Origin: Alphaproteobacteria bacterium | GTDB lineage: Bacteria > Pseudomonadota > Alphaproteobacteria > Paracaedibacterales > CAITNM01 | Direction of reading: 5' to 3' | Length of the DNA stretch: 64,000 nt | NCBI GenBank assembly: GCA_021298215.1 | Contig: JAJTEE010000009.1 | Coordinates: 1-64,000, forward strand | Part shown: positions 54,313-61,739 of the stretch, one piece after another | How the letters are laid out: each line of letters opens with the position of its first letter | Position numbering within the stretch: position 1 is the stretch's first letter | The notes under the pieces: model-generated | What the model saw: only the letters and a program-made list of their open reading frames with translations | The model's database searches: none | Told to the model about the DNA's origin: nothing | Translations under genes and position numbers: made by a program

Positions 54313-55762
54313 TGTTTTAAAATCTATTTCGGCAGTGCCCGAATTCATTCTTTCGATAAGTACTCTTATCTCATTATTTTGGGGGACTATAAAGCAAAAA
54401 AAAATAGATAGAAATATGGCTGCTACCGCTATAGTTTCTTTGATATTGTTATGTATTTTATTGTTTTTATCTGGGAAATCTGAACAATTTTTTTGGAATA
54501 GCCTTTTTATATATACGTCGTTCTCTGTGCATTCAAAAATCATCTTATATTGCTATTCTGCAGTTGCTCTCTTTTTCCTTTTTTCTTTTTTGGCTGAATA
54601 TAAAATTAAGCAATTTGAGTGGATTTTTATTGCTATATTTGTTGTTATTGGTGGTTCTGTTGCTCTTTCTTCTAATCATTTTTTGACATTATTCATTGGA
54701 TTAGAAATGAGCCATTTAAGCCAGTATATTTTAGTAAATGCAGATAGAGATGCTTCCAATACTAATGAGGCAACTATTAAATTTTTTACAATTAATTTAA
54801 TTAGTACTGGGCTTATGCTTTTTGGTGTTAGCCTTATTTATGGTTTTACAGGCACTGGATTTTTTAACACGGTCTATTATTTTTTTGAGAGTTATAGCAG
54901 CAATTTTGAATACGCTGGTGCAATAGTCGGAATGATGTTTGTGCTGATGGGTATATGCTTTAAATTGCCAATTTTCCCTTTCCATGCATGGATTCAGGAT
55001 TTGTATCAGGTATCTGCCTTACCAATTATTTTATTTATTGCTTCTATTCCGAAAATTATCACTGTCTTTAGCTTGTTGCACCTTTTAACGTATCCCTTTC
55101 ATGGAGCTTTTATTTGTTGGCGATATCTATTAATTGGGCTTGCTATTTTTTCTATGATTTGGGGATCTTTGATGGCGTTGCGTCAGCAAAATTTGAGAAG
55201 AATGTTTGCTTGCAGCACTGTTAGTGACATGGGTTTTTTATTAATCGGACCTTCAATGGGAGGTGATTTTGGTTTAAGTTCTGCTATTACTTACATTATT
55301 TTTTATACATTGAATATACTAGGAGTTTTTTCACTACTTATTGTTTTTGAAAAGAACTGCCATCGTTTAAATGATATACGAGATCTTTCCGGGATAATTA
55401 AGGAAATGCCACTATTAAGCGGTATATTTTGCTTTTTAATTCTATCGTTTGCTGGAATACCTCCATTCCCAGGATTTTTCGCGAAAATATATATTTTAGA
55501 AAGCACTATTAACAGATCTGCCTATTTTATAGCAATATTATCGGTTTTAATAACTGTTATAAATGCGGGATATTATTTGAATGTTTTGAAATTTTTTGTT
55601 TTAAAGTCTTCAGCTCTTAAAATTAATAAATTTACTTTATCTGAAAAATATTTCGTGAAAGTCATGATAGTGTTAATTATTATAGCTTTATGTGGAATGG
55701 TTATATTTCCACTTAAATTGTTAGAAATTGTTCACTCTATTGCTGTTTCAATCTTGTTCTAA
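54302..55762 (+). CDS. nuoN: NADH-quinone oxidoreductase subunit N
   Basis: The 486-aa complex I subunit shows LFIGLEMSHLSQYILV (conserved Glu), KLPIFPFHAWIQDLYQ where NuoN proteins usually have a pumping Lys and HxW, a CSTVSDMGFLL segment and FAGIPPFPGFFAKI. Helix count and length fit the family. It is the last gene of nuoLMN and converges with lpxK; the birA gene that often follows is absent. Confidence 0.95.
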   Translation: MLDSVLKSISAVPEFILSISTLISLFWGTIKQKKIDRNMAATAIVSLILLCILLFLSGKSEQFFWNSLFIYTSFSVHSKIILYCYSAVALFFLFSFLAEYKIKQFEWIFIAIFVVIGGSVALSSNHFLTLFIGLEMSHLSQYILVNADRDASNTNEATIKFFTINLISTGLMLFGVSLIYGFTGTGFFNTVYYFFESYSSNFEYAGAIVGMMFVLMGICFKLPIFPFHAWIQDLYQVSALPIILFIASIPKIITVFSLLHLLTYPFHGAFICWRYLLIGLAIFSMIWGSLMALRQQNLRRMFACSTVSDMGFLLIGPSMGGDFGLSSAITYIIFYTLNILGVFSLLIVFEKNCHRLNDIRDLSGIIKEMPLLSGIFCFLILSFAGIPPFPGFFAKIYILESTINRSAYFIAILSVLITVINAGYYLNVLKFFVLKSSALKINKFTLSEKYFVKVMIVLIIIALCGMVIFPLKLLEIVHSIAVSILF

Positions 55763-55779
55763 TGGTCGAAAGTCGTTCT

Positions 55780-56733
55780 TCAAGAATGTATTTTTGAATG
55801 AATAATATTTCGAAGTTCTTTTGGATCCTCAAATTTCAATTTCACATTGAGAACGGAAACCTTTTTTTTGAATGGTTCTGGAATACGCAAAAAATCTTTG
55901 GCTGTTGTTATTAATCCAATTTTTCTACGTTTTGCCATTTTTAATAGCCGTTCTATTTCAGGAATGGTATAAGGGTGGTGATCTGGAAAGGGGATGAAGC
56001 GTTTGACTTCAAAGCCATAATCTTGAAGAGTACGATTGAATTTTTCTGGATATCCTAACCCAGCAAAAGCAATAACGGGTTTTGCTTTTATCTTTCCTGA
56101 AGCAATTATGTGCGCACGGGCTGCTTCAGGAATGTTTTTAGGTAGAGCTTTCTCTCCTATAGCGATGATGAAATCAATTTTTTTTACTCTTCGGGAGAGT
56201 GATTCTCGCAAGGGACCAGCCGGAAAAACAAACCCATTCCCAAATCCCTGCAACGTATCTACAATAAGTAGGTTTAGATCTTTATGTAAGCTATTATTTT
56301 GTAAGCCATCATCCATTATTATTATGCTAGCGCCATGGTTAATAGCTAATTTTGCAGATAAGACTCTATTCTGCCCAGCCCAGGTGGGTGCCTTTTTTGC
56401 TAATAATAAGGCTTCATCTCCAACTTGCAAATAACTATGTTTTTTGGGGTCTACTTGAATGGAATCTTTAATGACTGCCCCATATCCTCTGCATAGAATA
56501 TGGGGAGAATGATTCATTTTCTTCAATATGTCGACTAAAGCGAGTACTGTAGGAGTTTTCCCAGCTCCTCCCATCACCAGATTGCCTACGCAGATAACAG
56601 GTACTGAGACCTTGTGAGTTCTTGTTTGTTTTTCAATCCATAAGCTGACGCATTCGTATATCCAAGCAAGAGGTTGTAGAGCTATGCTTAGCATGGTTTT
56701 TTTTTGCCAGAATTTAGGAGCTAAAAGAAACAT
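55780..56733 (-). CDS. lpxK: Tetraacyldisaccharide 4'-kinase
   Basis: The 317-aa membrane-bound kinase phosphorylates lipid A precursor. The Walker A-like GNLVMGGAGKTPTVLAL near residue 46 with Lys-Thr, LCRGYGA, GDEALLLAKK and the IIMDDGLQN motif near 138 (catalytic Asp) are diagnostic. The ATG at 56733 gives the usual start (FLLAPKFWQ); the frame is open 15 codons further, inside the CcmB-like gene. waaA is not adjacent. Confidence 0.93.
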   Translation of the reverse strand: MFLLAPKFWQKKTMLSIALQPLAWIYECVSLWIEKQTRTHKVSVPVICVGNLVMGGAGKTPTVLALVDILKKMNHSPHILCRGYGAVIKDSIQVDPKKHSYLQVGDEALLLAKKAPTWAGQNRVLSAKLAINHGASIIIMDDGLQNNSLHKDLNLLIVDTLQGFGNGFVFPAGPLRESLSRRVKKIDFIIAIGEKALPKNIPEAARAHIIASGKIKAKPVIAFAGLGYPEKFNRTLQDYGFEVKRFIPFPDHHPYTIPEIERLLKMAKRRKIGLITTAKDFLRIPEPFKKKVSVLNVKLKFEDPKELRNIIHSKIHS

Positions 56734-57313
56734 TAAAGTTACACGAGCGTTTATTGGAAGTATGAACAAAGCATGCAATGCTACATAGAATTATATCATA
56801 TCCTAATAAAATTAGCAGAGTATTTTCATTACCTAAGTTTAAAAAATTCATAAAAAGTATCAGAGGCGTAATTAATGCAGGTAACATGCCTACAAGTATT
56901 CTTAATGGATTTAATAGATTAATCATAAGAATAGATGTAAATGATACATGCAAGACTGCCCATTGCAAAAGGATAAGAGTAGAATGAGAAAAAGATATTT
57001 CAAAACATGCGATGATGAACATTGGTAATAATGTTATTGTTAATTCACATGCAAACTTTGCAAAAATGTAAAAAATGGAAGGGGTGCCACTATAAATACA
57101 GTGATCATGAAATCCGTCATTCACATCTTCTGCGTACAGGCTATATTGCTGATAGGTCGCAATAATTGTTCCAAATAAGAGCAACGTTATGGGCTGCATC
57201 GTTACTCCAAGGATACGATGAGTAAGCACCACCCAGAGAAAAAGAAAAGCAGCAAGAAAAATTTTCTTAGAGTGAGCTAAGATCAAGACAGCAAAAATAT
57301 TCTTAAAGCTCAT
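56714..57313 (-). CDS. ccmB: CcmB-like heme exporter membrane protein
   Basis: The 199-aa protein has about six membrane segments. The stretch YAEDVNDGFHDHCIYSGTPSIFYI matches CcmB in pieces (an E-D...DG..E pattern followed by an AK segment, here IFAKFACELTITLLPM, and a Pro-rich loop). CcmB is the channel partner of CcmA in cytochrome c maturation. The match is weak in the second half and rests on this motif plus a CcmA-like gene elsewhere in the window. It starts in the typA stop (ATGA) and overlaps lpxK by 20 bases. Confidence 0.6.
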   Translation of the reverse strand: MSFKNIFAVLILAHSKKIFLAAFLFLWVVLTHRILGVTMQPITLLLFGTIIATYQQYSLYAEDVNDGFHDHCIYSGTPSIFYIFAKFACELTITLLPMFIIACFEISFSHSTLILLQWAVLHVSFTSILMINLLNPLRILVGMLPALITPLILFMNFLNLGNENTLLILLGYDIILCSIACFVHTSNKRSCNFNVSFSS

Positions 57314-59133
57314 GATTTAATAGATGATTTTTCGAATTTTTTACGTTCATTTGGATCTAAGATTGCTTTTCGGATACGAATAGATTTTGGTGTCACTTCA
57401 ACTCGTTCGTCTTCTTGAATATAGGTAATTGCTTGCTCTAGTGTCATTATTTTAGGTGGGGCTAAACGAATAGCCTCATCTTTTCCAGAGGCTCGCACGT
57501 TGGTAAGTTGTTTCGCTTTAAGTGGGTTTATTTCAAGGTCATTATCACGATTATGCTCCCCGATAATCATGCCCTCATAAACTTTTGTGCCATGCTCAAC
57601 GAACATAATGCCGCGATCTTCAAGTTTCCATAAAGCATATCCAACTGCTTCTCCAGTGCCATTAGAAATAAGCGCTCCATTTATGCGTCCTTCGATAACA
57701 CCCTTAAACGGTGCATATCCATGGAAAAGACGATTCATAACACCAGTTCCGCGTGTGATTGTGAGGAATTGTCCGTGAAAGCCAATAAGTCCTCGTGAGG
57801 GGCCGTGAAAAACGATTCGAGTTTTCCCTCCTCCTGAAGGAAACATGTCTTGCATTTCCGCTTTGCGTAAACTCAGGGCTTCAACAACTGTTCCTACGTA
57901 TTCTTCATCGACATCAATAACGATTTCTTCAATTGGTTCAAGCTTTTGACCTGTTGTTTCGTCAGTTTTGTATAGCACGCGAGGGCGGCTAATTGAAAGT
58001 TCGAAGCCTTCTCGGCGCATGGTTTCAATTAGTACTCCAAGTTGAAGTTCTCCTCGTCCAGCTACCTCGTACGCATCTCCATCTGATGTTTGAGTAATGC
58101 GAATCGCTACGTTTCCTTCGGCTTCGCGCATTAATCGTTCGCGAAGTACTCGAGAAGTAAGTTTTGTTCCTTCCTGGCCAGCCAATGGTGAATCATTTAT
58201 TGAAAATGTCATTGCCAATGTGGGAGGATCAATAGGTTGAGCTTTGATTGGTTGTGTAATATCTAATGCACAAATTGTGTCTGCGACGGTGCTTTTCTCA
58301 AGGCCAGCAATAGCAATAATGTCGCCAGCTTGAGCTTCATCGACGGCTATACGCTCAAGTCCCCGAAAACTTAGTAATTTTGCAATACGTCCCTGCTCGA
58401 CTTGTTCGCCGGCTTGATTCAAGACACGAATAGGGGTGTTAATTTTTACGATTCCTGTCTCAACGCGCCCTGTTAGAATCCGACCTAGGTAAGAATCATA
58501 TTCTAAGGTTGTTACAAGCATAGAAAAAGAGCCTTCTGCTTTTTGGCGAGGAGCAGGGACATGTTTTGTTATCACTTCAAACATAGGATTAAGATTTTCT
58601 TGTGGCTCGTTAAGTTCTTTTATTGCCCAGCCATTTCTTCCAGAGGCATATAGTATCGGGAAGTCTAATTGTTCATCGGATGCGTCCATTGCTACAAATA
58701 GATCAAAGATTTCATTTAAGACTTCTTCAGGGCGAGCATCTTGTCGATCAATTTTATTAATTACAACAATGGGCCGCAATCCAAGCTTTAAAGCTTTTCC
58801 AAGAACAAATTTCGTTTGAGGAAGAGGTCCTTCCGCAGCATCAACCAGAATCACAACTCCATCAACCATACTTAGAATACGCTCAACTTCACCGCCAAAG
58901 TCGGCGTGGCCTGGTGTATCAACGATATTAATACGATAATCGTTCCATGTTAAAGAAGTGCATTTAGCGAGAATAGTAATGCCGCGTTCGCGCTCAAGAT
59001 CATTACTATCCATGGCACGCTCAGCAACTTGTTGATTAGCACGAAAAGTTCCGCTTTGTTTTAAAAGATTGTCAACGAGAGTTGTTTTTCCATGGTCAAC
59101 GTGAGCAATAATAGCGATGTTACGAAGTTGCAT
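57310..59133 (-). CDS. typA: Ribosome-associated GTPase TypA/BipA
   Basis: The 607-aa translational GTPase has G1 [12 protein letters not shown] near residue 10, G2 RERGITI, G3 DTPGHADF, G4 NKIDR and the EF-G-like domains with a BipA-specific C-terminus ([31 protein letters not shown] in pieces). TypA helps assemble 50S subunits under stress and cold. Full length. It diverges from the FYDLN gene across 173 bases with no further gene visible. Confidence 0.96.
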   Translation of the reverse strand: MQLRNIAIIAHVDHGKTTLVDNLLKQSGTFRANQQVAERAMDSNDLERERGITILAKCTSLTWNDYRINIVDTPGHADFGGEVERILSMVDGVVILVDAAEGPLPQTKFVLGKALKLGLRPIVVINKIDRQDARPEEVLNEIFDLFVAMDASDEQLDFPILYASGRNGWAIKELNEPQENLNPMFEVITKHVPAPRQKAEGSFSMLVTTLEYDSYLGRILTGRVETGIVKINTPIRVLNQAGEQVEQGRIAKLLSFRGLERIAVDEAQAGDIIAIAGLEKSTVADTICALDITQPIKAQPIDPPTLAMTFSINDSPLAGQEGTKLTSRVLRERLMREAEGNVAIRITQTSDGDAYEVAGRGELQLGVLIETMRREGFELSISRPRVLYKTDETTGQKLEPIEEIVIDVDEEYVGTVVEALSLRKAEMQDMFPSGGGKTRIVFHGPSRGLIGFHGQFLTITRGTGVMNRLFHGYAPFKGVIEGRINGALISNGTGEAVGYALWKLEDRGIMFVEHGTKVYEGMIIGEHNRDNDLEINPLKAKQLTNVRASGKDEAIRLAPPKIMTLEQAITYIQEDERVEVTPKSIRIRKAILDPNERKKFEKSSIKS

Positions 59134-59306
59134 TTTTCTTATTTTTTATTTGTTACGAAGTCGAATTATATATTGTTTAAAAGAAAAATTCAAAGAAAAA
59201 CTAGTGTTCACGAAGCAAGATATGTTTTTTTAAATAAATCTTTTGACAAAATTTTTAATTCATGGCATCTCCAATCTAAGAAGAGTTTTTATTTTAAGGA
59301 AAAATA

Positions 59307-59600
59307 GTGACGGAGCTATCTTGGGGAGTTAAGCGCACATGTAATGCATGTGGTGTTCGTTTTTATGATTTGCGTAAATCTCCTATCATTTGTCCAAAAT
59401 GTGGAGTGACTTGTGAACTTTATGCGGCTGGACGCAGCAAACGCGAGCGTAATGTTGTTAAGGAAGTGGCTTTGCCGTTGGATGATTTCGATTTGGCTTT
59501 AGATAATGTGGATCAAACTGTAGTTGATCCGGCTTTATTAGAGGAAGAAGATCAAGGATTTGGTGATTTACCTACTGATTTAGATGAAGATGCTCACTAA
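59307..59600 (+). CDS. FYDLN acid-domain protein (TIGR02300-type)
   Basis: The 97-aa product has two CxxC pairs in an alphaproteobacterial signature: KRTCNACGVRFYDLRKSPIICPKCG in pieces, where RFYDL gives the family its name (FYDLN; the Asn position is Arg here). Two likely zinc-binding pairs near residues 12-15 and 29-32 are followed by a highly acidic tail (DLPTDLDEDA). Function is unknown in the family. GTG start with AAGGA upstream. It converges with truA; a hairpin lies at the junction. Confidence 0.87.
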   Translation: MTELSWGVKRTCNACGVRFYDLRKSPIICPKCGVTCELYAAGRSKRERNVVKEVALPLDDFDLALDNVDQTVVDPALLEEEDQGFGDLPTDLDEDAH

Positions 59601-59619
59601 AGAGATCTGATTCTTTAGT
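59596..59619. terminator. Possible bidirectional terminator between FYDLN gene and truA
   Basis: An 8-bp stem actaaaga/tctttagt (59596-59603 with 59612-59619, 8-base loop) spans the two convergent stop codons. It is AT-rich and lacks a long T-run, so the call is weak. Confidence 0.25.
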
Positions 59620-60349
59620 ATTCTACGTTTGTAAGGAATAGACCAGAAGCAGGTGCAGTTTGCCCTGCTTTTTTTCTATCCTTTGCTTCTTGTATTTGAA
59701 TGAAGTCTTTAATGCTAATGGATCCGGTGCCGACATTTTTTAAAGTACCAATCATTATTCGCACTTGGTGATGCAAAAATGAAGGAGCCTCAATAGTAGC
59801 AATAATTATTTCACCTTTTCGTTCTATGTGAAAATGTGAAAGAGTTTTAACTGGGCTTTTGCTTTGACACTGACTATCACGAAAGGAAGAGAAGTCGTGA
59901 GTGCCGATAAGGCATTTTGCGGCTTTTCTCATGTGACTTATGTTTAGCTCTTTTGGGACATGCCAAATTTTCTTATTGCAGGTAGATGGTGCAGTCCTAT
60001 TAAGGATGAAGTATTGATACGTGCGTTTTTTAGCCAAAAAACGAGCATGAAAGCTACTATCAACTTCTTCGCAATTTCTAATGCATAATCCTTTAGGGGC
60101 TAAGAAATGGTTGAGAGATTTCTGAAGGCGATAAGGACTATAAGGGTATTCTAAATCAGCATGAGCAACTTGACCTGTAGCATGCACCCCTGTATCAGTA
60201 CGACCAGCTCCGTGCACTATAACATCATGTTTTACGAGAAAGCTCAATTGATTTTCAAGAACCTGTTGGACTGTAGGCTCTATAAGTTGCCGTTGCCATC
60301 CAAAAAAATAAGCACCATCGTATTCAAGAATAAATTTATATCTTTTCAA
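59615..60349 (-). CDS. truA: tRNA pseudouridine synthase A
   Basis: The 244-aa enzyme makes pseudouridine at positions 38-40 of tRNA anticodon arms. The catalytic Asp lies in GAGRTDTGVHATGQ near residue 52; YDGAYFFGWQRQ at the start and FLHHQVRIMIGTLKNVG near the end are family marks. Full length. The tRNA-Lys gene lies 18 bases upstream on the same strand. Confidence 0.95.
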   Translation of the reverse strand: MKRYKFILEYDGAYFFGWQRQLIEPTVQQVLENQLSFLVKHDVIVHGAGRTDTGVHATGQVAHADLEYPYSPYRLQKSLNHFLAPKGLCIRNCEEVDSSFHARFLAKKRTYQYFILNRTAPSTCNKKIWHVPKELNISHMRKAAKCLIGTHDFSSFRDSQCQSKSPVKTLSHFHIERKGEIIIATIEAPSFLHHQVRIMIGTLKNVGTGSISIKDFIQIQEAKDRKKAGQTAPASGLFLTNVEY

Positions 60350-60366
60350 AGTATTAAAAACTTAGA

Positions 60367-60442
60367 TGGTGGGCCCTGAAGGATTCGAACCTTCGACCCC
60401 CTGATTAAAAGTCAGATGCTCTACCGACTGAGCTAAGGGCCC
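60367..60442 (-). tRNA. tRNA-Lys, anticodon TTT
   Basis: The minus-strand 76-mer folds as a tRNA: acceptor GGGCCC/GGGCCC, D-arm with AGCTCAGTCGGTAGAGC, anticodon stem CTGAC/GTCAG-type pairing around CTTTTAA with anticodon TTT, and T-arm with GGTTCGAATCC. CCA is encoded at 60367-60369. A matching promoter lies upstream. It stands between truA and the efflux genes. Confidence 0.96.
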
Positions 60443-60460
60443 TACGACTTACTTTATACG

Positions 60461-60489
60461 TTTATAATGAATTAGCGGTTGAAGGTCAA
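60461..60489 (-). promoter_or_regulatory. Promoter of tRNA-Lys
   Basis: Minus-strand TTGACC (60484-60489) and TATAAA (60461-60466) are separated by exactly 17 bases, about 19 bases before the mature tRNA 5' end. This is one of the best promoter matches in the window. Confidence 0.65.
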
Positions 60490-60580
60490 TCTTTTTTCTG
60501 GCATGAAGGTTAAGTAAGTGTTTTTAAGAAATTTTTAATTTTCCCTAAGTTACCATGAAAGTATAAGAATTCAGAGAAAT

Positions 60581-61732
60581 ATGCGGATGCGCTTTGTTCA
60601 GTTATTGAAAACCATGAATGCAAATTGGTTGATACAGGCAATATTAATTTTAATCATTTGTTTTTTGTCCTTATGGTTTGTTTCTTTGAGGCTTGGTAAG
60701 CCAGTTGTGCGTTCCATTTGTGTTTCGGCCATGAGTACTGAAAGATCCATTGATCGCGAGCAAAGAGTACGTGTTATAGAGGCGCAAACGGTAAATCTGG
60801 GAATTGTCAGCAAGCGTATTAATACAGTTGGGCATTTGAGAGCAAATGCCATGGTGATGATTAAGTCGGAGCTTTCTGGAAGAATTGCTGAGGTGCTTTT
60901 TACAGAAGGAAGTCTCGTTAAAAAGGGGGACTTAATAATTCGTTTCGAAGATGCTGAATATAATGCAGCTATTCAAGTTGCTGAGGGGGAATTTGAACAT
61001 GCGAAGTCAAATTTTGAAAGAATTTCTAAACTGTATGAACAAAAAACCGCCAGCAAAAAGCAATTTGATGAGGAAAGTGCAAGACTTAAAATAGCAGAAG
61101 GGAAATATTTGCAAGCTAAAGCAAATTTAGAAAAAGCTAACATTAGGGCGCCTTTTGACGGAACCATCGGTATTATGAACATAAGTTCGGGAGCTTTTGT
61201 TCAAGCAGGAACAGAGCTTGTGTCAATTGTTGATAATAAATCGGTTAAAGTAACATTCAAAGTACCAGAGAAAAATATTCATGACGTTGGGCCTGGTCAG
61301 GTCGTGGAGATAAAAGTAAGTGCCTTTAAAGAGCAGGTGTTTTCAGGGATAGTAGAAGCAATTGATGCTAAAGTTGAGCAGGAAAGCCATAGTATGCAGG
61401 TTAAAGGAGTAATTCCTAATCCTGATAATTTATTGCGAGATGGACTATTCGCAAATGTAAGCTTGATCATAGGCGAAAAAGGCAATTCGATGACAGTTGA
61501 TGAAGCGTCAGTTGATCGAATTGGTGAAATTGAATATGTATGGGTGGTTGAAAGAGGGCGAGCTGAAAAACGTCGTGTATTGACTGGATCACGTGAAAAC
61601 GGGCAAATTGAAATTATAGCAGGTCTCCAGCCGGGGCAAATTGTTGTGACTTCAGGACAGATAAAACTTAGCGATGGTGCAAAAGTAAAGATTTCCAATA
61701 TGCCTGATCCTTCTGCAAAAATAATGTTGTAG
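60581..61732 (+). CDS. RND efflux periplasmic adaptor (membrane fusion protein)
   Basis: The 383-aa product has an N-terminal membrane segment (about residues 15-36), then the lipoyl and coiled-coil hairpin (SELSGRIAEVLFTEGSLVKKGD, helices around YNAAIQVAEGEFEHAKSNFERI, both in pieces, and ANIRAPFDGTIGI), a beta-barrel domain (VKVTFKVPEKNI) and a C-terminal domain ending DGAKVKI. It links the RND pump downstream to an outer-membrane channel, absent here. No TetR-type regulator is adjacent. The gap before the pump gene is 7 bases. Confidence 0.92.
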   Translation: MRMRFVQLLKTMNANWLIQAILILIICFLSLWFVSLRLGKPVVRSICVSAMSTERSIDREQRVRVIEAQTVNLGIVSKRINTVGHLRANAMVMIKSELSGRIAEVLFTEGSLVKKGDLIIRFEDAEYNAAIQVAEGEFEHAKSNFERISKLYEQKTASKKQFDEESARLKIAEGKYLQAKANLEKANIRAPFDGTIGIMNISSGAFVQAGTELVSIVDNKSVKVTFKVPEKNIHDVGPGQVVEIKVSAFKEQVFSGIVEAIDAKVEQESHSMQVKGVIPNPDNLLRDGLFANVSLIIGEKGNSMTVDEASVDRIGEIEYVWVVERGRAEKRRVLTGSRENGQIEIIAGLQPGQIVVTSGQIKLSDGAKVKISNMPDPSAKIML

Positions 61733-61739
61733 CTGAATT

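Noticed and set aside
56036-56434. 132-codon plus-strand ORF opposite lpxK
   Set aside because: Entirely antisense to a clear lpxK with intact motifs.
59241-59290. TTGACA upstream of the FYDLN gene as a promoter
   Set aside because: The -35 is good but no acceptable -10 lies 16-18 bases downstream.
61297-61698. 133-codon minus-strand ORF opposite the RND adaptor
   Set aside because: Fully inside a recognised gene, no ribosome site or domain pattern; Ser/Thr-rich composition is what antisense of this gene gives.
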